Part shown: positions 26,054 to 35,747 of the stretch, in pieces
Position numbering within the stretch: position 1 is the stretch's first letter
Layout: every line of letters starts with the position of its first letter
NCBI GenBank assembly: GCA_937920495.1
Contig: CALEUQ010000043.1
Coordinates: forward strand, 1 to 41,318
Direction of reading: 5' to 3'
Length of the DNA: 41,318 bases
Source: an uncultured bacterium
GTDB lineage: Bacteria; Spirochaetota; UBA4802; UB4802
The notes under the pieces: model-generated
Database searches by the model: none
What the model was told of the DNA's origin: nothing
The model's input: only the letters and a program-made list of their open reading frames with translations
Made by a program: the position numbers and the translations under genes

Positions 26054-27952
26054 ATGGAGCAGAATACTGCAAAACTGGAAGATTTTAAAAGGATGTATCC
26101 TGAAAAGTTTCTTCCAGCAGAGAAGATTTTTAGCCACATCAACAGGGGTGATAGAATCTTCATTGGAACAGCCTGCAGCGAGCCCCAGTATCTGGTAAAT
26201 GCACTTGTTGAATATGTCAAATCCTACCCTAAAGCATTCTTTGACACAGAAGTTATCCACGTATGGACATTAGGTGTTGCACCCTATGCCGATGAAAAAT
26301 TTAAGCAGAATTTTCGCCACAATTCATTTTTTATTGGCAACAATACCCGTGCTGCTATCAACCAGGGCATAGCCGATTACACCCCAATTTTTCTTTCCCA
26401 TGTTCCAACCTTGTTGCGGAAAGGCATAATTGAAATTGATGTTGCGCTGGTTCAGACATCATACCCTGATGAGCATGGTTTTTTAAGTTTGGGAGTGAGC
26501 GTTGATATTGTAAAAACTGCAATTGAAAGCGCACATCTTGTTGTTGTGCAGGTAAATAAATACATGCCACGCGTACATGGAGATGCCTTTATCCATATCA
26601 AGGATGTGGACTTTATTGTACAACATGATGAACCCATACTGGAATTTACCACTAAAGTATCTGATGAAATATCTGACCGAATAGGCAAATATGTGTCACT
26701 TATCATTCAGGACGGTGATACCATACAGGTTGGATACGGCAGAATGCCCAATGCTATCCTGAAACATCTTGTCACAAAAAAGAATTTAGGTGTACATACT
26801 GAATTGCTCACCGATGGTGTTGTAGAGCTTATGAAAGCTGGTGTTATCACCAATTCTGAAAAAACCTTAGATAGGGGCAAAACAATTGCCTCATTCTGCA
26901 TGGGTACACAACCAACCTACGAATACATTCATGACAACCCATCCATAGAGTTTAAAACTATTGATTATACCAACAATCCGCTCATCATTGCGCAGCAACG
27001 CAGGATGACTGCAATAAATGCTGCTCTGCAAATAGATTTAACAGGTCAGGCTACTGCTGAGTCGCTGGGCAAAACGTTCTTCAGCGGCATAGGCGGCCAG
27101 GCCGACTTTATGCGAGGTGCCGTGCTTGCCCCTGGTGGCAAAACTATCCTTACACTTCGTTCAACCACGGAAAATGAGCAGGAATCGCGTATTGTGCCGT
27201 TTATACCGGAAGGTGCCGGTATAACGCTTAACCGTGGTGATGTTCACTATGTGGTAACCGAGTACGGGATAGCCTATATCCATGGTAAAAATATCAGGGA
27301 ACGGGCTATGGATTTAATAGCGATAGCTCATCCTAAATTCAGACCATGGCTTATAGAAGAAGCTAAGAAAAACGGCCTCATCTACCGTGATCAGGCGTTT
27401 ATACCGGGTAAAAAAGGCGAGTACCCTGAACACCTTGAAACATACCGTACCACAAAGACAGGAATAAAGCTTAAACTCAGGCCCGTCAAGATCAGCGATG
27501 AAGAACTCTTGAAGGACTTTTTCTATTCACTATCCGACCAGAGCCTCTACAGGCGCTTTATATCAACACGAAAAGACATGCCCCATGAACGGCTTCAGGA
27601 GATGGTAGTAATTGATTACACCAAAGAGATGGTAATTTTAGCTGTAGTTGAACAAAATGAGAAGGAAGTTGTGGTCGGCGTTGGTCAGTACGGTATTCAG
27701 GAATTTCAGCATTGGGCAGAAGTAGCATTTGCTGTGCGTGATGATTATCAATATAAAGGCATTGGTCAGGTATTATTATCATATCTGACTCAGATAGCAA
27801 AGAGAAATGGTTTGCTGGGATTCACTGCAGAAGTGCTTGTGGAAAACAAGCCCATGCTGCATCTATTTGAAAAAATGGGGTTTAATATAGAAAAGAGGAG
27901 TAGCGCAGGAGTATATGAATTGAAGATGGAATTTAGGGGAGATGAACAATGA
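26054..27952 (+). CDS. Acetyl-CoA hydrolase/CoA-transferase fused to a GNAT acetyltransferase
   Basis: 632 residues. Residues 1-~460 are a family-I-like CoA transferase / acetyl-CoA hydrolase (as in 4-hydroxybutyrate CoA transferase): the catalytic Glu is probably Glu250 in GVHTELLTDGV, with GIGGQADFMRGA and YGIAYIHGKNIRERA later. Residues about 472-632 are a GNAT domain, with the acetyl-CoA loop YQYKGIG and the C-terminal ENKPMLHLFEKMGF. The first domain moves or releases CoA; the GNAT could acetylate a protein lysine, perhaps on a partner enzyme. AAAGGGGGG precedes the start. It overlaps the next gene by 4 bp (ATGA), the first gene of a three-gene operon for acetyl-CoA handling. Confidence 0.9.
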   Translation: MEQNTAKLEDFKRMYPEKFLPAEKIFSHINRGDRIFIGTACSEPQYLVNALVEYVKSYPKAFFDTEVIHVWTLGVAPYADEKFKQNFRHNSFFIGNNTRAAINQGIADYTPIFLSHVPTLLRKGIIEIDVALVQTSYPDEHGFLSLGVSVDIVKTAIESAHLVVVQVNKYMPRVHGDAFIHIKDVDFIVQHDEPILEFTTKVSDEISDRIGKYVSLIIQDGDTIQVGYGRMPNAILKHLVTKKNLGVHTELLTDGVVELMKAGVITNSEKTLDRGKTIASFCMGTQPTYEYIHDNPSIEFKTIDYTNNPLIIAQQRRMTAINAALQIDLTGQATAESLGKTFFSGIGGQADFMRGAVLAPGGKTILTLRSTTENEQESRIVPFIPEGAGITLNRGDVHYVVTEYGIAYIHGKNIRERAMDLIAIAHPKFRPWLIEEAKKNGLIYRDQAFIPGKKGEYPEHLETYRTTKTGIKLKLRPVKISDEELLKDFFYSLSDQSLYRRFISTRKDMPHERLQEMVVIDYTKEMVILAVVEQNEKEVVVGVGQYGIQEFQHWAEVAFAVRDDYQYKGIGQVLLSYLTQIAKRNGLLGFTAEVLVENKPMLHLFEKMGFNIEKRSSAGVYELKMEFRGDEQ

Positions 27953-30066
27953 AAGCAAAAAAGGATAGTCTTGTTTCTTTATTTCAGCCCAAAAGTGTTG
28001 CGATAGTTGGCGCTTCTTCACAACCGGGCAAGATTGGGTATAGCATCACCCGAAATATTATTCAGGGTGGTTTTAAGGGTAAAATTTATCCCATCAACCC
28101 AAAAGGGGGTGCAATATTAGGTGTTGATTGCTACCCAAGTATTTCAGACGTCAAAGGTGAAATAGATGTAGCAACAATATGCGTTCCTGCAAAATTAGCT
28201 TTTGATGCAGTCAAGGAGTGTGCTGATAAAGGCGTGAAGCATGTGCAGATCATTACATCCGGTTTCTCTGAAGTTGGCGAAGTTGAACTGGAACATAAAA
28301 TTGTAGAATATGCCAATTCTAAAGGAACACGGGTGTTAGGCCCAAACATCTTTGGTGTATACTCTGCATCAGGTAATTACAATTCAACATTCTCAGCAAC
28401 TGATATCCTGCGAGGTAATGTTGCTATCCTTACTCAGAGCGGTGCATTGGGGATAGCAATGATAGGGAAAACTGCTGTTGAAAACATGGGCTTATCAGCT
28501 ATCGTGTCATTAGGCAACAAGGCAGATATTGATGAGGCTGACTGCCTGGACTTTGTTATGCGTGACCAGGAAACAAAAGTTATTTTAATGTACATTGAAG
28601 GTGTTAAAGACGGCGAACGTTTTATTGAAGCTGTTCGTGAAGCAACAAAGTTAAAACCAATCGTTGTGCTAAAATCAGGTCGTTCAAAACGCGGTGCAAT
28701 GGCTGCGGCAAGCCACACCGGATCGCTGGCTGGTTCTGATGAAATCTTTGATGCTATTGCACGGCAGACAGGGTTACTGAGAGCAGAAAGTTTACAGGAA
28801 GCATTCAACTGGTGTAAATTCCTGGCATATTCACCACGTCCAAAAGGCAAAAATACTGTTATCGTTACAAACGGTGGTGGCATAGGCGTTATGGCAACTG
28901 ACGCATGCGAAAAATATGGTGTTGAACTGTACGATGACCAGCTTGTATTAAAAGAAGTATTTGGCCCGGCAACACCTGACTTTGGTTCAACCAAAAATCC
29001 GGTAGACATTACTGGTGGAGCAAAAGCTGCTGACTATGACCTTGCACTTACCGCACCAACACGCTCAGAAGATATGCATGCAACACTGGCGTTATACTGT
29101 GAAACAGCTACATTTGATGCCGAAAATCTGGCGCCGATGATCAGGGATACGTATGGCAAGCATTTAGCCAGTGGGAAGCCTGTTTCATATGCGATAGTTG
29201 GTGGTAAAGTTGTTGAAGATGCAATTATTCAACTTAGAAAAATGAATGTACCGGTATTCCCTGATGTGTATGAAGCAGTATCATGTATGGGTGCTTTGTA
29301 TAAATATACCAACATGCTAAGTGAACGAGACGACACCGTTGAAGATGCCCAGATAGACATTGCTACCGTTAACAAGATTATCGATGGCGCGCTTGCTGAT
29401 GGAAGGACATTCCTGCTGGCAAATGAAGGGCAGGCAGTAATGAAAGCTTCTGGCGTCATGATACCAGGCGCAGGTATTGGCAAGTCAATTGATGAGTGCG
29501 TGCGATTAGCCGAGCAGATAGGCTACCCCGTTGTTATGAAGGTTGTTTCTCGAGATATCTTACACAAGTCTGATGCTGGCGGTGTTGCATTAGACATATT
29601 GAATAAACAGGAAGTAATGGATGCTTATGAAGCTATTATGAAGAACTGTCGCGCATACAAAGAAGATGCAGTGATAGATGGCATTGAAGTATGCGAAATG
29701 GTTCAGAAAGGTGTTGAGCTCATCATTGGCGCCCGCAGAGACCCGCAGTTAGGCCCAATTGTCATGTGTGGTCTGGGTGGTATCTATGTTGAGGTCATGA
29801 AAGACGTTGCATTCAGGGCAGCATCAATCAATAAGAAGGAAGCACGCTCAATGCTTTCTGAAATACGTTCATATCCATTGCTTTTAGGCGTGCGCGGTGA
29901 AGAGCAGAAGGATATAGATATTGTTGTTGACACAATTATTAAAGTTGCAACAATCATAAGGAAGATACCGCGAATCACAGATATCGAGATTAATCCTGTC
30001 GTTGTCTATGAGCATGGCAAAGGCCTGAAAGCTGTAGACGTCAGGATAATAATTTCTAAATCGTAA
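27949..30066 (+). CDS. Fused ADP-forming acetate-CoA ligase (alpha + beta)
   Basis: 705 residues with all domains of an ADP-forming acetyl-CoA synthetase: CoA-binding domain (about 8-130, VAIVGASSQPGKIGYSI), two ligase-type domains with the phosphohistidine loop SHTGSLAG (His256), and a C-terminal ATP-grasp (about 480-705, IPGAGIGKSIDECVRLAEQIGYPVVMKVVS). It converts acetyl-CoA, ADP and phosphate to acetate, CoA and ATP, or the reverse. Position after a CoA transferase/GNAT fusion and before a Pta-N-like ATPase points to acetate and energy metabolism. It could be an acetylation target of the preceding GNAT. Confidence 0.92.
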   Translation: MKAKKDSLVSLFQPKSVAIVGASSQPGKIGYSITRNIIQGGFKGKIYPINPKGGAILGVDCYPSISDVKGEIDVATICVPAKLAFDAVKECADKGVKHVQIITSGFSEVGEVELEHKIVEYANSKGTRVLGPNIFGVYSASGNYNSTFSATDILRGNVAILTQSGALGIAMIGKTAVENMGLSAIVSLGNKADIDEADCLDFVMRDQETKVILMYIEGVKDGERFIEAVREATKLKPIVVLKSGRSKRGAMAAASHTGSLAGSDEIFDAIARQTGLLRAESLQEAFNWCKFLAYSPRPKGKNTVIVTNGGGIGVMATDACEKYGVELYDDQLVLKEVFGPATPDFGSTKNPVDITGGAKAADYDLALTAPTRSEDMHATLALYCETATFDAENLAPMIRDTYGKHLASGKPVSYAIVGGKVVEDAIIQLRKMNVPVFPDVYEAVSCMGALYKYTNMLSERDDTVEDAQIDIATVNKIIDGALADGRTFLLANEGQAVMKASGVMIPGAGIGKSIDECVRLAEQIGYPVVMKVVSRDILHKSDAGGVALDILNKQEVMDAYEAIMKNCRAYKEDAVIDGIEVCEMVQKGVELIIGARRDPQLGPIVMCGLGGIYVEVMKDVAFRAASINKKEARSMLSEIRSYPLLLGVRGEEQKDIDIVVDTIIKVATIIRKIPRITDIEINPVVVYEHGKGLKAVDVRIIISKS

Positions 30067-30079
30067 GTGAGGTGTAATT

Positions 30080-31111
30080 ATGAATAAAATAGTATTTGCG
30101 TGCACACGAAGAAGCGCAGGGAAAACAACAATTTTTACTGGTCTGGCAAAAGCAATGGGCAAGGAAGTGGCATATATGAAGCCCTTTGGCGATAGACTTA
30201 TATACAGGAAAAAACGGTTATGGGATTATGATGCTGCACTCCTCACTAATCTTTTTGGCCTGGAAGAAAATCCTGAAGACATGACTATTGGGTTTGAACA
30301 TGCAAAACTGCGATATGTATATGATGAAGCCCGTATTAAAGAAAAGCTGCAGGAAGTGGCAAAATCAATTGCTAAAAACCGTGAAGTTCTTTTTATTGAA
30401 GGTGGAAAAGATCTTGCCTATGGTGTTTCAGTATATCTTGACCCAATCACTGTTGCAAAATCACTTGATGCAAAGCTTGTGCTCATTGTAGGCGGTAACG
30501 ATGATGTAATCATTGATGACATTACACTTTTCAAGAAGTATGTCGATACAAGCGATATCAACTTCTTAGGTGTGATCATCAACAAAATTCACGACCTTGA
30601 TGATTTCAAGAGCACCTATGCTGATAAGATTGAAAAAATGGGTGTTCCCATCCTGGGAATGATACCTTATGCAGCTGACCTTACCTATTTCTCCATGGAC
30701 TATCTGTCAGAAGCCTTGTTTGCCAAGGTAATTGCTGGTGAAGCTGGCCTGAATAAGGTTGTGAAAAATGTATTTTTAGGTGCGATGTCAGTTAATGAGG
30801 CGCTGCGCAATCCTCTTTTCAATAAAGAAGGCAAGCTACTCATCACAAGTGGTGACAGAAGTGACATTATCATCTCAGCACTTGAAACAAATACTGTTGG
30901 TATCATTTTAACCAACAATATTCTACCGCCTTCAAACATTATTTCAAAAGCAGCTGAGAAAAACATTCCGCTATTGCTTGTTTCAAGCAATGCGTATCAG
31001 GTAGCAGGCCAGATTGACAAGATGGAAGCTCTTCTTACCAAAGACAATAAAGAAAAGATTGCGCTTGCTGAAAAGCTTGTGAAAGATAATGTAAAAGTTT
31101 CTGCACTGTAA
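30080..31111 (+). CDS. Pta-N-like P-loop/DRTGG-domain protein
   Basis: 343 residues resembling the N-terminal part of long phosphotransacetylases and BioD/CobB-like ATPases. It has a shortened P-loop (RRSAGKTT, residues 10-17), FIEGGKDLAYG near 111, VIINKIHDL near 169, and a DRTGG-like domain (about 220-335; SGDRSDIIISALETNTVGIILT). The Pta catalytic domain is absent, so it is not itself an acetyltransferase; similar stand-alone proteins occur beside ADP-forming acetyl-CoA synthetases. A sensory or regulatory role in the acetyl-CoA pathway is an inference. It lies 13 bp after the synthetase with GAGGTG as ribosome site and is followed by a terminator. Confidence 0.82.
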   Translation: MNKIVFACTRRSAGKTTIFTGLAKAMGKEVAYMKPFGDRLIYRKKRLWDYDAALLTNLFGLEENPEDMTIGFEHAKLRYVYDEARIKEKLQEVAKSIAKNREVLFIEGGKDLAYGVSVYLDPITVAKSLDAKLVLIVGGNDDVIIDDITLFKKYVDTSDINFLGVIINKIHDLDDFKSTYADKIEKMGVPILGMIPYAADLTYFSMDYLSEALFAKVIAGEAGLNKVVKNVFLGAMSVNEALRNPLFNKEGKLLITSGDRSDIIISALETNTVGIILTNNILPPSNIISKAAEKNIPLLLVSSNAYQVAGQIDKMEALLTKDNKEKIALAEKLVKDNVKVSAL

Positions 31112-31138
31112 AAAAATTGATAACGACTTGAGCATAAA

Positions 31139-31160
31139 TAAAGGGGCGTATGCCCCTTTA
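31139..31160. terminator. Hairpin terminator after the acetyl-CoA operon (possibly bidirectional)
   Basis: TAAAGGGGC-GTAT-GCCCCTTTA, a 9-bp perfect stem 28 bp after the operon's last stop. The 3' flank is T-rich (TTGCTTAATTTATTTTTA), and the A-rich 5' flank would serve the opposite strand. Confidence 0.75.
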
Positions 31161-31164
31161 TTGC

Positions 31165-31248
31165 TTAATTTATTTTTACCTGCTCATCAACAACTGCCCT
31201 GATAAGAGGTATTAACTCATCTTTAAGCTGATTGTTTTGACCTGACAC
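31165..31248 (-). pseudogene. Small reading frame with ribosome site but early stop
   Basis: On the minus strand GAGGT (31267-31263) precedes ATG at 31257, but the third codon is TGA. The frame resumes at GTG 31248 and encodes 27 residues (SGQNNQLKDELIPLIRAVVD...), ending 5 bp before the shared hairpin. It could be a tiny protein, a decayed gene or chance. The rest of the 31112-31431 gap shows only the terminator and the promoter at 31363. Confidence 0.25.
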
Positions 31249-31362
31249 TCAGTGCATTGTTTACCTCTATTGTATTATTAAAATAAATATTCAAACACTT
31301 AATGTCAATTAATTTTTACCAAACGAATACAATTCTTTTTCCTGACAATTTAGAAAACAACC

Positions 31363-31393
31363 TTGACAGAGCATAACGTTGTTATGGTATAGT
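31363..31393 (+). promoter_or_regulatory. Promoter-like elements upstream of the 122-residue gene
   Basis: TTGACA at 31363-31368 and TATAGT at 31388-31393, spacer 19 bp (long). The spacer holds CATAAC-GTT-GTTATG (31372-31386), a perfect inverted repeat that may be an operator. Confidence 0.4.
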
Positions 31394-31431
31394 ACTTATG
31401 CAAAGTTAAAATTAACACAAAAGTATTTAGT

Positions 31432-31800
31432 ATGGCAACACCCTATATGTTACAAAACTTGTACGATAGCTCTGTGTATCTGTGCCAGGAGCGTATATGG
31501 CATCAGATAATTGATACAGCATTCATGCGTGGCTTTCAACCTGTGGGCACAAAGCTGGACTATTATTATGAATTGGATCTAGTCTGGGATGCTGAGACAA
31601 CATTTATGGAAAAGATATTCACATCCATCATGACACATGCACGATGTTTAAACTGGAATAAGTATAATTTCAAGGATAGGGAAAACCAGATAGTATGCGA
31701 CGAAGACTGCAGTGAACTATTGTATGTGTTACAGGATATCCTGCCTCAGGATTTGAAAGATTTTCTTGCAAAAGGATCTTTCAGAATTTGCAGTGAATAA
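31432..31800 (+). CDS. Small protein of unknown function
   Basis: 122 residues, acidic and rich in Tyr, Trp and Cys, with no signal peptide, membrane helix or motif that I recognise. The sequence is not repetitive and looks like a folded cytosolic domain (strands around LDYYYELDLVWDAE, helices in the second half). No clear ribosome site precedes ATG 31432. It is preceded by a TTGACA promoter and followed 50 bp later by the crotonase-family gene in the same direction, with which it may be transcribed. Confidence 0.6.
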   Translation: MATPYMLQNLYDSSVYLCQERIWHQIIDTAFMRGFQPVGTKLDYYYELDLVWDAETTFMEKIFTSIMTHARCLNWNKYNFKDRENQIVCDEDCSELLYVLQDILPQDLKDFLAKGSFRICSE

Positions 31801-31850
31801 TTATGAGGCTATGTACTATAAAATTATTTTATTACTGAAGGAGGGCACAT

Positions 31851-32573
31851 ATGGCCATCGTAGAATGGAAAAAGGATGAAAACATTGCTATTATCACCAT
31901 GAACACTGCGGAAAACCGCCACAACGTAAAGTTTGCACAGGCTATGCTTCAGGCTCTGGATGAAATTGAAGCTGATAAGGAAATTAATGGAATTGTACTT
32001 ACATCTAGTGATGCAAAGAACTTTAGCTTAGGTGTTGATATTGAATGGCTCATGCCACGAATGGCGGAAAAGGATTTCAAGGCAATCAAAGATTTTATGT
32101 ATGGCATGAACAATGTGTTTAAGCGCTTGCTGCTTATCCCCATGCCGGTGGTTGCTGCCATCAACGGGCATGCATTTGGCAATGGAGCGATTTTATCCTG
32201 TGCATGCGATTTCAGGTTTATGCGAGCTGACAGAGGATTTTTCTGCTTCCCTGAAGTTGATTTAGGCATTCCATTTTTGCCGGGCATGATTGCATTTGTT
32301 AAAAAAGCTATCCCGTATTATAAATTCAATGAAATGAAACTCACCGGCAGGCGTGTAGGAGCACCTGAGCTTGCAGAGCATCATATAATAGAAAAAGCCT
32401 GTGCCAACGTTGAAGAACTCATGAAAGAATCTATTGCTTTTGCCAAATCATTCAAGAAAAAACGTGGCATCTTTGGCGAACATAAAAAAAGGCTTCACAA
32501 ACACATTATAGAAGTTATTGACAAAGAAGACCCTGAGTTTATTGAATCACTGTTTTTATTTATTCAGGAATAA
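31851..32573 (+). CDS. Enoyl-CoA hydratase/isomerase (crotonase) family protein
   Basis: 240 residues with the crotonase fold. The first oxyanion-hole strand is KNFSLGVDIEWL (about 57-68) and the second GHAFGNGAI (about 105-113). The PEVDLGIPFLPGM segment (about 129-141) resembles the delta3-delta2-enoyl-CoA isomerase subgroup more than hydratases, since the second hydratase glutamate is not obvious. It probably acts on an acyl-CoA in fatty-acid or amino-acid breakdown. GGAGGG precedes the start, and a strong terminator follows at 32583. Confidence 0.85.
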   Translation: MAIVEWKKDENIAIITMNTAENRHNVKFAQAMLQALDEIEADKEINGIVLTSSDAKNFSLGVDIEWLMPRMAEKDFKAIKDFMYGMNNVFKRLLLIPMPVVAAINGHAFGNGAILSCACDFRFMRADRGFFCFPEVDLGIPFLPGMIAFVKKAIPYYKFNEMKLTGRRVGAPELAEHHIIEKACANVEELMKESIAFAKSFKKKRGIFGEHKKRLHKHIIEVIDKEDPEFIESLFLFIQE

Positions 32574-32582
32574 CACTTACAC

Positions 32583-32612
32583 AAAAAAGCCCGGATAACA
32601 CCGGGCTTTTTT
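32583..32612 (+). terminator. Rho-independent terminator
   Basis: AAAAAAGCCCGG-ATAACA-CCGGGCTTTTTT: a 12-bp perfect stem ending in six T, 9 bp after the crotonase stop. Confidence 0.92.
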
Positions 32613-32684
32613 GATCCTGTCATTCAGCGCTTAATTTTGAATTTCATAATTGCGTCATTATGTGCTCAACTAAGATTCTCCTCC

Positions 32685-32803
32685 TCACGTCATTCCGAAC
32701 TTGATTTGGAATCTATTTTGACTTTAGATCCTGAATCGGGGCCTGTCCCGATGTAAATCGGGGCCTGTCCCAACAAAAGTCGGGATTCAGGATGACTTTC
32801 TTG
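32685..32803. repeat. Second copy of the GATCCTGAATC/CCCGAT palindromic repeat
   Basis: Contains CATTCCGAACTTGATTTGGAATC, then GATCCTGAATC, a 22-bp unit (32742-32763) identical to the second unit at 16319-16340, and a diverged unit ending at GATTCAGGATGAC. It lies between the terminator and the esterase pseudogene. Confidence 0.8.
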
Positions 32804-32859
32804 AGTTACTATTCAGTAACTATCGCACATAACAAAAATCTATAAGGAGGTTTTTCCCA

Positions 32860-33211
32860 ATGTCATTGGATCCATCTGCAAAAGAGGTTCTTAATTTACT
32901 TAAAAACCTTGAATTTAGTAATCTTACGGTTGAGCAAGCCCGCATATTAATGAACATGGGAATAGAAAAACAAGTAAAAGAAAAAGTTAAATCAACTCAA
33001 GATTTTACTATAAGTTTTAATTGAACATGATCCACTGCGTGATCAGGGAGAAATGTACAATCTATTTCTGAGAGAAGCAGGAGTGCAGTCAACCTGCATT
33101 CAGACAAAGGGAATGATACATGGTTTCCTGAATTTTAGCTACGTTATCCCTTCAGCAGTGACAATAGCTGATATGGTATGGTGCGTTGCAGGAAAAAAAC
33201 TTAATTCTTAG
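32860..33211 (+). pseudogene. Decayed acetyl-esterase (HSL-type alpha/beta hydrolase)
   Basis: AAGGAGG precedes ATG 32860. The first frame (54 residues, to TGA 33022-33024) starts MSLDPSAKEVLNLLKN..LTVEQAR, like the N-terminus of HSL-family acetyl esterases. The +1 frame from 33014 to TAG 33211 reads VLIEHDPLRDQGEMYNLFLREAGV..KGMIHGF, the C-terminal part with the catalytic Asp and His. About 190 residues between them, including the HGG oxyanion loop and the GDSAGG nucleophile, are absent, and the two parts are out of frame. So a large internal deletion plus frameshift has inactivated the gene. It ends 11 bp from the convergent chemoreceptor stop. Confidence 0.85.
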
Positions 33212-33222
33212 GATCACAACAG

Positions 33223-35688
33223 TCACACCCTGAAATACTCAAGCATTGCTTTCAACTGCTGTGCCATTGACGACAGATTCATAGCGCTTGAATTCATTTC
33301 CTCGGCTGTTCCTGCAACATTCTGCGTGAGTGAATTTATAGTATTAATTGAGCGGACTATCTCGTCAATTGCGTTCTTCTGATCTGCAACGGAATCAAGT
33401 ATCTGCCGGGATAACGATTCGGTACTATCCCACACGCGTTTTGTTTCATTGAATATCTCGCTCTGCTCACGTATCTTTTGACCCATGGTGGTTACTTCAT
33501 TGCTTATTGATTCAATTCCTTTAATAACATTTGATATGGCACTTACAGTATTTTCTGTAATAACAATTCCCTGCTGTATCTCTTTTTCATTGGTTTTTAC
33601 AAGCACATCGATATCCTTAAGGCTTTGCGCAATCTGGTCAGCAAGCTTGGTTATCTCATCAGCTACAACCGCAAAGCCTCTGCCTGCTTCACCTGCGCGC
33701 GCTGCTTCAATTGCAGCATTAAGTGCAAGCAGGTTCACCTGATCGGCTATACCACGAATAATCTGTGCAATATTTGAAATACCACGAGAGCTTTCCACAA
33801 TTTTTTGCATACTCTGGTTCATCTGCTGCAACGACACCTGGCCTTGCTGGGCATCACTGCTTATTGATTCAGTCCTTTGCGCTGATTCTTCCATAATCAG
33901 TAAAAACGAAAAAATAGATTGCGATAGTTCCTGCAGATGTTGTGAAAATTCGCCAAGGTTTTTTGATTCTTCTTTTGTGCTTACAACTATCGAATCCAGA
34001 TTTGCCGAGATTTCTTCTATAGTAGCCGTTATCTCTTCTGTTGATGCTGATTGATTGGAAGCAACCTCTGACAATGAACTAATACCTGCAGACATCTGTT
34101 CGGAGGCTGTCGATAGCTCATCTGAAGAATTCTTTATCTGACCAATCACCGCACCTATTTTTGATGTTAATGTCTTGATAGATGTTGCAATACTGCCAAT
34201 TTCGTTCCCAAAAATTACATCAGGAGTTATTGAAATATCCCCTTCAGCTATTCTGTATAATGCATCACGAATTGTGACAAAAGGATTAAATGCAAACGAT
34301 AATATAATGGAGTTTGCAATAATACCAAGTATAATAACCACTGTTGCTAACGCTGCAACAAATATTATAGTATTTTGAATAGCAAGCCCTGCATCTTTTT
34401 CATATATAGTTTGTGCTACAGAAAAAGCAGGTTTTTCATTGGTAACACAATAGATAAATTTTCTTTCCCCTTCCCACATATATTTTGTTACTTCTTTAGT
34501 TATAAGCGCTTTATTTCCCCACTCATAGTTTTTTAGATTCTCTTTGCCAATTAATTGTTCATTGGGATGCGCAACGAATATACCATCTTTATCAGTAATC
34601 AAGATATAACCACGGTTACCAATTTTATAATGTCCAAACTGCTTCTGAAATAGTTTATTAATATCATATACTACACAATACCACATAGCATTGTTAGGTA
34701 CTGCACACACAGCAATAGATCGTTGTATTGCAGGTACATATACAAAATCTGCAATAAAGCTTTTTTTTGTTTTCATTCCTTGTGTCATGCCCAGCATATC
34801 AGCTGACAAATATAACGTTTTTGCTGTTAGTGAACGCATTACTGTAGCATTCTTCTCATCTTTCATCATACACACATCAATAATTTCTTCTTTTCCTTTA
34901 AGATATCCCAGCGCTTCAATTGAACCTTCACGGGCTGCAACAGATGCTAAATCCAATCCACTGTGTAAGATATAGTTAATATCATTAATAACTGCACCAG
35001 CATTCACCTGCATCTGCTGTGCATATTCACCAATGCGTGCTTTAAATATAAATAGCAGTGTTGATGAAGCCACAAGCAGAATTGATAGCAAAATCATTGA
35101 GCTAATAGAAACAGTCAGCGCATTTTTCAAAGATCCCCAGAAACTTATATGTGTTTGTTGTGCGTATCCAACCAAATCTTTTATGAAATCATTTTTAGCA
35201 ATAAAGTCGTCTATCAGCTTTTGCGGCACCACTATCATTGCAAATCCAACAGCAACCAGTATGCACGAACCAACAACAAAACACACAAGGATAGTTTCAA
35301 TATCAATCTGGACAATCCACATGCCAATAATAACAACAATAATGCTAAAAAGCCAGAATAGTATACCAACAAATGAGCGCATAACCGGCAAAGCAAAAAG
35401 CCGCTCGCGGATAAGTATCTTTATATCTGGATCAACATCCCTACCTTCCTTCAGCATGTCAGCCATCTGAATGAATGGCTTAAACATATATTTTTGTACC
35501 GGTGGGAAAACCACCAGTGCTACAACCGCAACAACTGCAATGATAATTACAATAGAATAAAATTGCTGTAAAGGAATATCCGTTGAAAGTGCTATGGCAA
35601 TAACTGCTAATGGAATAATAACCAGGTATTCTATCAGTGTAGTATATAGATAAAATTTCTTTATGAATCCACGTATGGATTCTTCCAT
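33223..35688 (-). CDS. Methyl-accepting chemotaxis protein with an extra multi-helix N-terminal membrane module
   Basis: 821 residues. The N-terminus has four hydrophobic helices (about 18-155) before the usual layout: helix near 193-215, a Cache-like periplasmic domain (about 225-445, with [17 protein letters not shown]), helix near 450-475, HAMP (about 476-530) and the signalling coiled coil (about 530-821). The hairpin tip [20 protein letters not shown] is near 650-670. It senses a small extracellular ligand and controls CheA. The extra helices are not typical of Cache receptors. AGGAGGGGG precedes the start. It follows the SH3/jelly-roll gene by 59 bp. Confidence 0.93.
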   Translation of the reverse strand: MEESIRGFIKKFYLYTTLIEYLVIIPLAVIAIALSTDIPLQQFYSIVIIIAVVAVVALVVFPPVQKYMFKPFIQMADMLKEGRDVDPDIKILIRERLFALPVMRSFVGILFWLFSIIVVIIGMWIVQIDIETILVCFVVGSCILVAVGFAMIVVPQKLIDDFIAKNDFIKDLVGYAQQTHISFWGSLKNALTVSISSMILLSILLVASSTLLFIFKARIGEYAQQMQVNAGAVINDINYILHSGLDLASVAAREGSIEALGYLKGKEEIIDVCMMKDEKNATVMRSLTAKTLYLSADMLGMTQGMKTKKSFIADFVYVPAIQRSIAVCAVPNNAMWYCVVYDINKLFQKQFGHYKIGNRGYILITDKDGIFVAHPNEQLIGKENLKNYEWGNKALITKEVTKYMWEGERKFIYCVTNEKPAFSVAQTIYEKDAGLAIQNTIIFVAALATVVIILGIIANSIILSFAFNPFVTIRDALYRIAEGDISITPDVIFGNEIGSIATSIKTLTSKIGAVIGQIKNSSDELSTASEQMSAGISSLSEVASNQSASTEEITATIEEISANLDSIVVSTKEESKNLGEFSQHLQELSQSIFSFLLIMEESAQRTESISSDAQQGQVSLQQMNQSMQKIVESSRGISNIAQIIRGIADQVNLLALNAAIEAARAGEAGRGFAVVADEITKLADQIAQSLKDIDVLVKTNEKEIQQGIVITENTVSAISNVIKGIESISNEVTTMGQKIREQSEIFNETKRVWDSTESLSRQILDSVADQKNAIDEIVRSINTINSLTQNVAGTAEEMNSSAMNLSSMAQQLKAMLEYFRV

Positions 35689-35747
35689 GGCTCCCCCTCC
35701 TTTTTTTTACATTATCTCAGTACATACCAACAATCGCGTTATGTCAA

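Noticed and set aside
34691-35470. Plus-strand frames opposite the chemoreceptor
   Set aside because: Antisense shadows of the receptor gene with no independent support.
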